This document shows positions 34,235 to 45,069 of a DNA stretch of 64,000 nt, piece by piece. The position numbers and the translations under genes are program-made. The notes beneath the pieces are model-generated. The model was not told the DNA's origin, ran no database searches, and saw nothing but the letters and a program-made list of their open reading frames with translations. Position 1 is the first letter of the stretch; every line of letters starts with the position of its first letter. The stretch is from Carettochelys insculpta (Eukaryota > Chordata > Testudines > Carettochelyidae), in assembly GCF_033958435.1 (NCBI RefSeq), contig NC_134138.1, positions 264,717,798 through 264,781,797 of the forward strand. The letters run 5' to 3'.

Positions 34235-34420
34235 CACAAAAGCACATGCGATTCTTAAAATCTGAGATTTGGGATTACGCCACATTAAGTGATTTCCTGA
34301 TCATGAAAATATGCTGCCCAAATTTGCAAACATGAGCACGTGTCTGTGATGTCTAGGGAGAAGTCAGAGAAAAGCCAAAACGTGCACACTTTAGCAACCT
34401 GCAAGCACAGCCTGACTCAC
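34235..34420 (+). repeat. Diverged duplicate B of an unknown sequence
   Basis: This is the direct-orientation partner of 32001-32180, about 2.2 kb away. Shared blocks include ATGCGATTCTT-like, GCAAACATGAG, GTGTCTGTGATGT and GGAGAAGTCAGAGAAAAG. Confidence 0.7.
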
Positions 34421-34884
34421 CAAAAGAAAAAACACATTTCAAGTTACTCCTGCCTTGGGTAGCAGTAAATCACTCTCAGCAATGTCACTGGAATGCCAAG
34501 CACAAAAAGGCCCTTGGCCAATGTGTGAAAGTCTGCTGACCTCATAAAGGAAGGGGCTCAAAAACACTGATCCCCTGCCTCCTTTGCAATTCACAGGCAC
34601 ACTTTAAGGATCACAGTGCTTCAGATCTTCCACAGTCCCATCATCTGTACATTTCAGCTCTCTGGGGTTTTCACAGGGGACACAGCTTGGGTTTGCTACA
34701 ACTTATTTCATTAGGCACATGTTATGGCATGACACATGGAAACATCCTATGCATACTTGGTGCCCATTTGTATGCACTTCTGTCCCTTCCAGGTGTTTTT
34801 TCCCTTAAAAAGAGAGACAGACTATATGCCCTTAATTAATAACATCTGGTTGTAAGAAGTGCTCAGATTTGTTTCGTTTTCTAT

Positions 34885-34975
34885 TACAGTAGCACGTCCC
34901 AACCAATGTGGGGATTAGTGGTTCCATTAAGCTAGACACTGTAAGAGACAGTCCTTGCCTTAATAAATTAGAATG
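34885..34975 (-). mobile_element. CORE/MIR-like SINE 3' segment, reverse
   Basis: TTACAGTAGCACGTCCCAAC, AAGCTAGACACTGTAAGAGA and CAGTCCTTGCCTTAATAAAT form the reverse of the family seen at 34015. Confidence 0.55.
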
Positions 34976-35124
34976 AAAACAAACAAAAAAAATTCTATCG
35001 CTCCTATTTTCACATGTGGAAAAATAGAACACAGATAATGGCCCCAATTCAAGAGTGGCAACACTTCCCACTGGAAAGGCAAGACTTCCACTGATTCAAT
35101 GGGGGGGGATTAACCTCTGATTTA

Positions 35125-35860
35125 CAGTCTCTCACCCAGGGGTACACATACCTCCGGGGGTACACAGATGTGTTCCAGGGGTACGTCAATTCATGTATCA
35201 ATTCATGTAAAGATTTGACTGGTTTTACAACAGGCTGCATAAAAAGCACCAGTCAAGTCAGTACAAACTAAAGTTTCATATCAAGTAGACCCCAGGTTTA
35301 CATGAAGGAGGTTGCATTCCTGCACAACCCCACATAAGTCAAATTTTGTGTTACTTGGGGGAGACAGGAAACTGACCAACCCAGCAGCCAGGCTCACAGC
35401 TCTGTGGTGTTCACAGGAGACAGGAAACTAATCAGCGATGCTGTGTTGGCCAATTTCCCCACTCCTGTGAGTGGCCGGGAGCTGGCACCCAGCTCACTCT
35501 GATGCACTGATCAGTTTCCTGGCTCCCCTGAGTGGCAGGCAGCCTAGAGCCAGGCACCAGTTCCCCACCACACAGACACGCATTAACCCGAGATTCACAC
35601 AACTTGAGTGTGCTTACACAGGGTTCTACTATAATGACCTGTTCATAATACACATTGAAATGTAAGCACAACATGTATATGCCATTTGATCTGATGCATA
35701 ATTATATGGTAAAAATGAGAAAGTAAACTATTTCAGTAGTTGTGTGCTGTGACTTGTATTTTTATGTCCAATTTTGTAAGAAAGTAATTTCTAAGTGAGG
35801 TGAAACTTGGGCTATGCAAGACAAAAAGGGACAGCAGTCTCGAAAGGTTGAGAGTCTCTT
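35125..35860. mobile_element. hAT-like non-autonomous element, interrupted by a nested insertion
   Basis: The ends are CAGTCTCTCACCC on the left and, reversed, AAGAGACTCTCAACC on the right, close to the CAGTG-TTCTCAACC termini of hAT-Charlie elements. Left and right body parts (GGGGTACACATACCTCC; GTGAGGTGAAACTTGGGC) match a common turtle repeat. No clear 8-bp target duplication remains. The interior is split by the element at 35284-35632. Confidence 0.65.
35284..35632. mobile_element. Element with GTAGACCCC/GGGTTCTAC ends, nested in the hAT-like repeat
   Basis: The left end AGTAGACCCCAGGTTTACAT and right end GCTTACACAGGGTTCTACT are imperfect inverted repeats. The interior contains two copies of a GGAAACTGA/GGAAACTAATCAG-like motif and GGCCGGGAGCTGGCACC. 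It resembles a pogo/Tigger-type non-autonomous element. Its position inside the outer repeat means it is the younger insertion. Confidence 0.6.
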
Positions 35861-37499
35861 CTCTAAGTGACTTCTCCAGTCCCTGTGGAAGTCTTTGCTA
35901 AAGCCAAAAATCGACCTTACACTCATATTTCAGCCCAATGCTTTCATCAGAGACCATCCTTCCTCTCTAGCACTACTAAGATGATGGCCCTACAAGTATG
36001 CAGACCCACAGACATACCCAACTGTATGTTCTCCAGTGAAACTGAGCTAATACTCAGACTATGGCCACAGAAAAAGAAAACAGCACTGGTGGGCCAACTT
36101 TACCTGCTGTCTTAAGGCGGGAAAGAAGGACTATACATTTTCTTCACAATTTAGAGATTACAAGTCCATTTCTATCCAGTCAGCATATTCTCTGAGAATA
36201 AGAGCCCAGTATTGAAGTTTCAGTAGATAATTCTGTCCTCTCTTTATATATAATCAATTATCAAAATGGCTCAACCAGATTCCAGTGAACAAGAAACTAA
36301 ACCAGAAACAAGACCCTTCCCCCATAGGCTAGGGGACCAGTCTGATTCCCAATGAAGTCAATGACAATGGCCCTAGATGAGCCATACTACATTCATGTCA
36401 CATAATTTTCAGTTTGAGGATAAAAATAATTTAAACGCTAAAATAAATCTTCATTTTATTTGAATTAAGTGTTTGAATATTGAAGTTGGTAGGCTGGTTT
36501 ATTTTGACTCAAATACTGCACTAACCTCAATATTACAAATTAACATCACTACTTTAATACAGCTCATAGTTATTTAATGACAGGGCTTTTTTAAGGAGTT
36601 TTTAATCTGCTGACAGTTGCTTAATTTGTGGATACATGGTAAGATTTGTCATGAATTTCCCTTCACCTGTTTTAACTAATAAGATAAATATTAATGTGAA
36701 ACTGTTAAATCACATCAGACTCTCAGACATTTGCAGATCTCTCTGCTCTACGCTAGTTGAAAAGCCACTGCATATTTTAGCAAGGATGCTCTACCTGAGT
36801 TGCTAATTTTACTAGCATGAACACCCAATCAAATGTTATGTGTTTAGTTCTCATTAATGTTGAAATACAGCAGCAGAGATCAACACCCACAGACACGTGC
36901 AGACCAGAATAGCATTGCAGTCTTCAATCCTGACATACAACGGCAAGGATGCATAAACCGAGGGCTCGCTCATCCCTTGGGGTTGGAGGGTAGTGCAGTG
37001 ACACTCCAATCCACGATCTGGCATGTGCTTGAAGAAGGCACTAATATACCAACTCCTGGAGATTTGAGGAGAAACATCTTCAGCCCCATTACAACCCAAA
37101 TGGCAGATCCTGGCTAGTCCCTAAGCCCTGGATAGCTCTCACATTGGTGAAGAAAAGACTGTGTGCAAGGAGCCCCACTCCCTTTAAGTTGTACCACCCA
37201 AATTTATTTTATTAAATACAGACCTGGTGAAAAACCCAGATGTTCTAAAGTAGTCTGGGGGAAAAAAAAAATCAAGGCACAATTGCACCATTCTGCCCTT
37301 CCAACCTCTCCCAGATCTATTATCAGGAAGGACAGAAACTCATTCTAAATTTGTTTCCCATTCACTGTGATTGACTCACTAAAGTATTCCTGGAAGATTA
37401 CATAGGGAAAGGGGAAAAGCCGAAGAGCTCAGGCATAAGTACCATCAGATCCTACTTATATCAGGCTAGAGTTGAGGGGACTGAGCAATCAGTGCCTTA
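35861..37499. other. Non-coding DNA, nothing recognised
   Basis: No exon or named repeat is supported. Confidence 0.4.
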
Positions 37500-37593
37500 T
37501 ATGATGTGTAATATAATAGTGTCCTGAGGTCCCAAATGAGATCAGAGCCCCATTACGCTATTAGACCACATACAAACACATGAAATGGACTTA
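37500..37593 (-). mobile_element. CORE/MIR-like SINE 3' segment, reverse
   Basis: GTGTCCTGAGGTCCCAAATG, GATCAGAGCCCCATTACGCT and ACATACAAACACATG follow the order of the reverse-complement SINE tail. Confidence 0.5.
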
Positions 37594-37857
37594 GGGTGTG
37601 TAACTTGAGCTGGAAGTGACATTCCCTGCTCAGGTAGGCATCCACATGCTAGCTTTAACAAGCTAGTGCACTAAAAATAGCAGCGTAGTTGCAGTGATGC
37701 TGGCAGCGGGACAGGCTACATGCCCAAACACCATCCCGCCCCAGACTGTAGGTATCTACCTGGGTGGCTATCCCATTCTGATGGTCATGCCACTGCATCC
37801 ACATTGCTATTTGTAGTGCACTAGCTCGCACCATTGAAGCTGAGTGTTGCTGTGCAC
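37594..37857. mobile_element. Palindromic MITE, CTAGCTTTAACAAGCTAGTGCAC type
   Basis: The left arm has CTAGTGCACTAAAAATAGCA and the right arm GCTATTTGTAGTGCACTAGC, which are inverted relative to each other. The centre is near 37740. It matches the plan of a common turtle fold-back repeat. The ends are approximate. Confidence 0.7.
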
Positions 37858-39097
37858 AATGTTTAAACTCCCTGCCACCTGGTGGAATTCAAAATGGCGA
37901 ATTAGGGACCCAGTCTTCCTATACAATGCCTGGGGAGAGTTGGGAACCCAAAAATGGAATTCACACAAGCCAGCAGAACAGAGGGGTATCACTGCACCCT
38001 CTGAACTGAAGTGGTTTCCATCCTATACAGGATTTACAGTTCGGTTCACCCTCACTATACAAATAGTCCCAGCACTGCTGCAGCTGGAAATGCCTGTAAG
38101 GAAATGCCAACTAGAGGACCATGGCCTAAGTATGACTCCCAGTCCCCTACTGTCTCCATTAGGTCATGTTGCCTTTCCTTGCAGGAGTGTTCAAAACTCG
38201 GCAAGACAGAGCTGTAAAAGAAGATAAATTGATAGGCTATTTATTGCGTTTTACTTTCAAAAGTTATTTGTGTCTAACAGACATTTATGTTGTCAATAAA
38301 TTTTATGGTGTCACCTTCCTCTCTTGAGGCGAAAATATATGAGGGGGTCATTTGTTTTAAAAAGGAAGACTTTCTTTGCAATTTATGGAGCTGAATCTGC
38401 CATTGTTCTGCATGTCAAATTCCCATTGATGGTAATGGGAACTTAAAGGAAGGCTCATAGTTGAACTGACCAAATAAGTTCCCACTGGAACATATATCCA
38501 TGTAATTGAAAATAAACTAAAATAAAATGCTGTCAACAAAGCACATTTTGCTTGTAGACTTTCCTTGGTTTTTCTCCACAAAAGCCTCATTTTTGGCGGG
38601 AAAAGCCTCTTGTGTAGACATAACCTAAAATAAAATGAGACAGAAGCTCTGGCCAAAAGTCATTAGTATGAGAATTCTCATTGAAGCATTAATTAAAGTC
38701 TGGACAAGAGGCTTACAAAAGGAACTTCTTTAAATTTACATCAACAGCTGCAAAATATATTTCCTACTAATTTTACTCATTAAAGAGACAGCATCAACTT
38801 GAAATCTTGTGAGTTGAAAAAGAGAGAAAGAAAATGATAAAAGCAATGTCAAAGACTAGACCCTCCAGAGATCCTCATCAATTTAAGTTTTATGGACATT
38901 TTTCCTATTTTGACACATTTTTTCTCTCCTCCGCTGCCATGAGAAAGACCTACATAAGCAAAAGGAAGAACTGACTGATTATAGAAAGGAAAGAGTGAAA
39001 TTCATTCAACATAAGTGCTGTCAAATGAAACACACAGGTGAAGAAAATGTTTCTAGTGTATCATTATACTAGCCTTAGTTGTTACTTTTAACAAACA
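37858..39097. other. AT-rich DNA; MITE-like end near 38605
   Basis: A stretch TTGTGTAGACATAACC ending near 38609 looks like the degraded right terminus of a CTACAC-type MITE whose left half I cannot find. The rest shows nothing. Confidence 0.4.
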
Positions 39098-39320
39098 ATT
39101 CCTAATTCTGTCACAGACCTCATGTTGACGTTGGGCAAGTCACTTAACCTCTGTACCTCAGTTCACCCTTTTGGAAAACAAGGATAACAATTCTAATTTC
39201 TCCCACTAACTGTCTTGCTTACATTGTAAGCTCCTTAGGGCAGGGACTGCTTACTACATGTGTATATGCATCGAGCACAACTGGTCCCTCATTTCAGTGT
39301 GTTATGGTAATGCAGCATTG
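39098..39320 (+). mobile_element. MIR-like CORE-SINE
   Basis: TTGGGCAAGTCACTTAACCT, CTGTACCTCAGTTCACCC and CTTACATTGTAAGCTCCTTA, followed by GGGCAGGGACTG, give the order of a MIR/MIR3-type SINE in plus orientation. It is old but well recognisable. Confidence 0.85.
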
Positions 39321-40218
39321 ATAGGTCACAGTGTTCAGAGAGAAGTGTGATTGCTAAGGAACTGGCTGAACTAGGACAGGAGACACATATTTAAAACGCC
39401 CCAGCTAACATATTTATCCACAGGGAACTGCGATCAGGGTAGGAGGGAGAGAAAGAGAGATATTAACTCTATAGTCTAGTGGTTATGGCATCCAATCTGA
39501 GAGGCGGAAGAGTCCAGGTCCAGTCCCCCTGTTCCCAACCTTCTGACATTAAAATACCCCCTAGCTCAGTGGTGAGAGCAGTCTCCTGAAAGATGAGAAA
39601 TCCTGTGTTCAAATCATCTCTCTATTCTCTGCCAAAGAGGAGAGAACTGAACCTGGGTATCGCACATTCCAAGCACGTGCTCTAGCCAATGCAATACAAG
39701 TTAAAATAGTTTCTCCTCCCACCACCACTACTTCAGCTGGATTTCTGAATGGACCCAATGTGGCAGCTGCGCTTAGAAGCCACATATGAGTTTGGTCACC
39801 ACTTAGGCATCTGGACACCTATCTTACCCTGGCTCATGAATTGCTCTGAGGTTTATGTGAGAGACAGGTGCACAGATGCCTGTAAGAGAGCCGTAGTATG
39901 CCTGCCCAGAGTTTGGAAAAAACTTAGGTGCCAAATGAGATTAAATGTCTACAGGGTTTGAGGGGAGTTTTGAGGACCATAGTGGAGTCAAAACTTGGGA
40001 CTTAGGTATTTAAAAAACACAGTGATTAAGCACCCGTGCACCTCTGCAGACCCCACTGCACAGAAATTAGCAATCTGTCATTCTCATATATGAAATTCAT
40101 TCTTTTCACAGCAACAGCTAGCTACCAAAAGTGCACCCAGACCTAAATGTCCTATTCAGATTAATCCTAAGAGAGCAAGGCCTTCATATAGGGGCAGGAA
40201 ACAATTTAAAAAGAGAAT
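39321..40218. other. Non-coding DNA, nothing firmly recognised
   Basis: 39470-39720 holds tRNA-like phrases (AGTCTAGTGGTTATGGCATC; CTCAGTGGTGAGAGCAGTC; GTTCAAATC) that suggest decayed tRNA-derived SINE heads. They are too diverged to delimit. Confidence 0.35.
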
Positions 40219-40436
40219 CCCTTTATCCCTAGGGGATTTTGACATTTACAGCGTTCTTTCGAAAAGGACTCCTGTGTAGATAAGCTGCACACAAGCAAAA
40301 TGTGGCACTTTCAAAGTGCCACAGTTGGCAGCATGCTAATAAGACGCTAAATATTCATTTCAGTGCCTCATTAATATTCTCCAATTTGGCCATGAGCATG
40401 GGCATTTCAAAGTTTTCCTCTACTGTAGACGTAGCC
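40219..40436. mobile_element. MITE, CTACACTAGCCC family, right half only
   Basis: It starts inside the element (TAGGGGATTTTGAC), runs through TTTCGAAAAGGACTCCTG and GGGCATTTCAAAGTTTTC, and ends CTACTGTAGACGTAGCC. The left half is missing relative to 25559-25945. Confidence 0.75.
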
Positions 40437-40753
40437 TTAGTGATGATTTCCACCACTTGAGTTTGAGTCTGCTCAACTTTAATGTAATATTAGATTTGAC
40501 CAAACACCATCACTCACGTTTGCTGTATTTGTGAGTGATTTCACAATTATCTTTTCAAACTTTTGATTTAGGACTATTTTAAGATCTGATGCAGTGTGCT
40601 AGGAAAACATTGGAAAGCGTCCCTTTGACGTCCAAAGGCTTAGGATCTGTACCTCAAAGGGACATTTTGGAGCCGAGCTTTGTGAACGGATTAATCTCTT
40701 TAAAAAGTTGAAGTTTCTGAGAGAACATCTTCAGTATGTCCAAAATTTATCAC

Positions 40754-40817
40754 TCTCTGTCTGTCTGTCTGTCTCTCTCTCACACACTCACACACACACA
40801 CACACACACACCCCCCA
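40754..40817. repeat. Compound TCTG / CT / CA microsatellite
   Basis: About four TCTG units pass into CT units, then about 12 CA units, and end in a C run. Confidence 0.92.
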
Positions 40818-41959
40818 AGTGAGAAAAGACAAGTCAAAAGCACTCCACTCCTCAGACCCATTCTCCACACCACTGCTACATGTGGGTCCCTGCCTGCTGC
40901 CTACCAGACTTTTCACCGGCTGCATTCAGGTAAGCGCCACTCCCAGTTTTGAACTTCTTTGGGAACTGCAAGGGAGTGCCAGGGAAAGAAGGAACATGTC
41001 TCCAGCTGCTCCCTCTTAAGCTTCCATTGCACCCCAGCCCCGAGTGCAGGTGCAAGGTGTTAAGGTGATCATGGCCCCGCTATCCAATCCTATGCAGGGA
41101 ACTGGGGAACAAAGTTTGTTTGCCCCTCACTCCTTTCAGTTCCTGTTGCCTCCGAAGCTCTGGAGGAGGCAGGGACACTGAGTGAAGGTGGAAGCTCCCC
41201 TTTACAGTCTTCTACCTTGGCATCATGCAGAGAGCATGAGAAAAGGCATTAACCTCTTGGACCCAAATACTTTCTTGCAAGACCTATGGAAGAGAGAGCA
41301 CTGATGCAACCCTTAAGGCAACACAAGAGTCAGAAGGACATGATAATGGGATTGCATGAAACAGGAGGTGACACTGACCCTCAGCAAAGCAGTGAAGCTG
41401 ACTATGCACAAGCACCTGACAAAGGCCCATTGGAAACATGACAGATACAAGTAGCACCTCCAATTTCTGAAAGAAGTTAGGGAGGAAAATGTTTCTATGG
41501 CAGATACAATCTTTCCTGTTGGTAGTTTTCAAAATCCCTTTCTATTTTCTAGATACCTAAGGTAGATCTGGTTGGGATTTTTTCAATAAATCATCCTTTC
41601 TTTGAAAAATGACAATTCATTGAAACTAAAACATACATGCTGTAAGTGACAAATTCTAGCTCAAATTTATTTTGTTTCAAATTTTAAACTAGTTAGACTG
41701 AACAACTAAAAGGTTAAATAAGGTTGGAATAGAAATGAAACATCTGATTCAGTAAAAATGAAAAACATTTGGGTTATCAGCTTATGAATATTTTCAAGAT
41801 TTTGACTTTCCATCCTATTCAGAGATAGGGGGAAAATTCAAATTCTATCAAATAGCCACAGGATAAGAAAACCATTTCCTGCTTAGCTCCGATTACATGG
41901 CTTTCCTCACCATGGTATCTGAGCGCTTTGATCTTTATTGTGTTTAACCTTGAAACAGC
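40818..41959. other. Non-coding DNA, nothing recognised
   Basis: No supported feature. Confidence 0.4.
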
Positions 41960-42385
41960 TGATGAAGCAGTGCAGTGACATTATCCCATTTTACAGAACA
42001 GGAACTAAGGTACTGAGGGGACAGCCACATCGTGATTGGCAGAGGTCTCAGAGCATGGAATGACAGATGCAGACTTGTACTATAGCACTAAAAATAACTG
42101 TGCAGACATTGCAGCTGAAACTCTGAAATTTAGGATGGGAAAGGGTGCACCTGAGAGCACCAGCCACAACGTCTACACGGCTACTTCTAGCACTATAGCA
42201 CAAGTCCATAGACCAAAGCTCTGAGGTTCAGTGCCACAGGCTGACCCTTTTTGTGTAGGTGTACCCACATAGGTTACATGACCTGCTCAGGCTTACAGAA
42301 AGTCTGGTAGTACAGGGAATTGAATCCGGCTCTCCCAAGTTTGAAGCTAAACCCCCAACTACCAGACCATCCTGCCTTCAATATA
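41960..42385 (-). mobile_element. MIR-like SINE, reverse, split by about 200 bp
   Basis: ATTATCCCATTTTACAGAAC and AACTAAGGTACTGAGGGGAC (41983-42022) are the reverse MIR core. A second reverse MIR-like block, GGTTACATGACCTGCTCAGG to GAATTGAATCCGGCTCTCCC and ACTACCAGACCATCCTGCC, lies at 42271-42377. They are either one interrupted element or two copies. Confidence 0.65.
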
Positions 42386-42482
42386 AACTTTAATAACTTG
42401 GATCTGATTCTGATTCTATGGAAATCAATAGGAAATTTCTTCAATGACTTCACTGTAAACAATGGTGGATCCCACCCCCACA

Positions 42483-42970
42483 GGCTACGTCTACACTACA
42501 GCAATCTAACAAAACAAAACAAAAACAAAAACAGCAGTCTTGTAGCACTTTAAAGACAAACAAAATTATTTCTATTGACAGAAGTTACTGTCGGAAGAGA
42601 TCTTCTGGGAAAACTTCTGTCAACAGATCACGTCCACGCACAAAAGTGGATCAAAAATGATCCATCGACAGAGAGAGGCCAGACTGGCTGGCTACACTCT
42701 TGACAGAACAGCCAACCAGAAGCTCAGCAAACAGGGCTGCCCGGTGCACCGGAAGACCTACCTGTCAACAGAGGGCCCTCCAAAGCATCTACACAGCTTT
42801 TTTTTTCCCCAGCAGAAATTGTTAACAAAAAGGCATTATTCCCCATCGCAGAGAGGCAGAACACTGTCAGCGGAAGTGACAAGTTCGTCGACAGAATGTC
42901 AGCAAAACGCATTGTGTGTGTACATGCTCCACGGGTATTGTCGACAAAACTCACTAGGTTAGATGTAGCC
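42483..42970. mobile_element. MITE, GGCTAC/TGTCGACA family, with ACA target duplication and a nested repeat
   Basis: The ends GGCTACGTCTACACTACAGC and, reversed, GGCTACATCTAACCTAGTG are flanked by ACA (42480-42482; 42971-42973). It aligns in reverse with the element at 10953-11334 through TCTTC(C/T)GACAG and TTGTCGACAAAACTC. A repeat copy at 42508-42573 interrupts the left arm. It has no coding capacity. Confidence 0.82.
42508..42573 (-). repeat. Dispersed repeat, copy 7, partial, inside a MITE
   Basis: An A-rich AACAAAACAAAACAAAAAC run leads into GCAGTCTTGTAGCACTTTAA and AGACAAACAAAATTATT. The copy stops before the TAGGTGAGC part found in other copies. Confidence 0.75.
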
Positions 42971-42973
42971 ACA

Positions 42974-43889
42974 ATGTCTGCAAATTTAGAACGCCTTAAA
43001 TACAGGTTGTTTCTCAATTAGTACAGTTGTGGAACAAATCCTTCTCCTCTTGCTCATACAAACTGAGGAGTCAATGGTACTCACTTGGTATAAAGATTGT
43101 GGGCCCCTTATATGTATGCAGAATATTTTCTCAAAAACAGTATCATCCAGTTATAGTCTTTCAGTGATAACCATGCGTAATATGGACTCAGGTGTTCATT
43201 AAACCAGCTAAAGAAGTCAAATTGTTTTACCAATAAGACTGCAAATGATTTTGGTGGATGTTTGTATATTGTTAGAGGTCGAAATTTCAATATATCCACT
43301 TTTATAATTCATTTAATAGCATCTCCATCTTCAAAATCTTAGCCCCACAGCTCGTCACAGCTGTGCAAGGCTGTAAATCTTGCAAAGGAAAGTTACTGTC
43401 TGAGTGATTTACTTTACTGGGAGAGAAAAACCCAGCTAAGCCAGGAATCAGACTGACCTTGCACCAACAAGCTGGCAATCACATCTCTTTTAGGGCACCA
43501 AATTGACCTTTCAGAGGGAGTGGAAGGAGGCGGGGGAGCAGTAAACTTATTGAAAACTTCTATGCTCTTTAGTACCTAGCATCCCAGGCAAGTTAACTAA
43601 TATGAAAGAGTCAAAAGGCAGAACAGCCATTTGTTTTCAGTTCTGTCCTGTCTGATACTACAGCTGAACTCTGGAAATCTTCCCTGTAATGGAATTAATC
43701 ATGCATGGAGCTTTGTATGTTTTAATTTAAAAGCTTAAATCATTAGTCATCTGTCTTGAAAAAAAGGAATACATTTTCAAAGGAAATAATGGCTACAGCT
43801 TAGAGTGTTTTAATTCAAAGACACCTGCAGAATATTTCCAAATTACAGTATATCAGTCACCTGGGAGGTACACTGGGGGTCAAACTGTT
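42974..43889. other. AT-rich DNA, nothing recognised
   Basis: No supported feature. Confidence 0.4.
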
Positions 43890-43995
43890 GTATTATTAAT
43901 AATTAATTTTTATTACCATCAAATCTTGGAGTCCCAGGCATGGACCAGAACTCCACTAAATTATGTGCTGAATAAATACAGAACAAAAATAGAAC
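43890..43995 (-). mobile_element. CORE/MIR-like SINE 3' segment, reverse
   Basis: GAGTCCCAGGCATGGACCAG, AACTCCACTAAATTATGTGC and AATACAGAACAAAAATAG follow the reverse tail of the family at 34015. Confidence 0.55.
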
Positions 43996-45069
43996 CCTTT
44001 CTCTTCCTTTTCCTGTAAATAATAGTCGAGCTGCATTCATTATGATTTATTGAATTATTATTATTAATTTATTTAATATGTAATAATTTAATAAGTAATA
44101 GCCTTCATCCAAGCAAAAATGGGGTTTCAAAGGAGGCCCCATATTGAAAACATTTACAAGTCCCATTTCTGCAGATTTAGGCACCAACTTTGCATATATA
44201 CATTTATGCAGATGCTTAACTGTAAGCACATGACTAGTCACAAACTGGAGGAGCCAATTAATCCTCCTAAATACTTCTAGGTCTTCCATCAGTAGAGTAT
44301 CTAGTAATACACACACACATTAAATCATTAATGGAGATTTTCCTCACACCTATAAAGAGGGAGGTAACATTATCCTATTTCACACACTAAGGCACAAGAT
44401 AGAATAACATGAACAAGTGTTTGTAGGGTCAGAATGCACTGGTTAAAAAGCAAATGGTAGAACATGCCAGAATCAAACTACAGTAAACAAAACACAGAAG
44501 AGAGACCATGATTTCACTGTTGAAAATTAAAAGGAAAAATAATTGTGTATAATGTTTTTTGGGGGGAAATAACGTGATTCTGCATTTCTTTAAAATGTGT
44601 CAATTTTGCTATCACATAGCACCCAACACAAAACTCAAGAGACAGTCTGGATTTTTTTTTTTAAAAAAGCAAAAGATGGAACACTTGCAGTAGAAACATC
44701 AGAAAGGTGATTCTGAACAGAGCACACACCTGCGATTAAATAGCACAGTATATAACCAATGGTTAGCAATGCTGGGCTTTGTTAAAGAAACTTTGAAAAC
44801 GTGTTAAACATTTAATCTGGCACACAGCACATGACTAGCAATGTCTCTCTAGGAAAGTTTGACCTCTCTGTGTGTATTGCAGGAAATGATTAGCTGAAAA
44901 ACGACTAAATGACAAACAGGAGTTTGCGTTTAAGGACTCTGCAGTGAATACCCATGAACAATGTGTAAGAACGGAGAGTACATTAATTCAGGAGCCAGTC
45001 CCGGGGCTCCCCCTTGTTCCGAAACATCATACCCACATGTGCTCCTGTATTTATTTTCTCCTGCTGCTG
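43996..45069. other. AT-rich DNA left of the CpG island; A/T simple sequence at 44042-44100; possible MIR remnant at 44335-44470
   Basis: A TTATTATTAATTTATTTAAT-like tract is present. GGAGGTAACATTATCCTATT with ACTAAGGCACAAGATAG resembles a reverse MIR core, weakly. If the exon call at 45570 is right, this stretch is the start of DPP6a intron 1. Confidence 0.45.
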
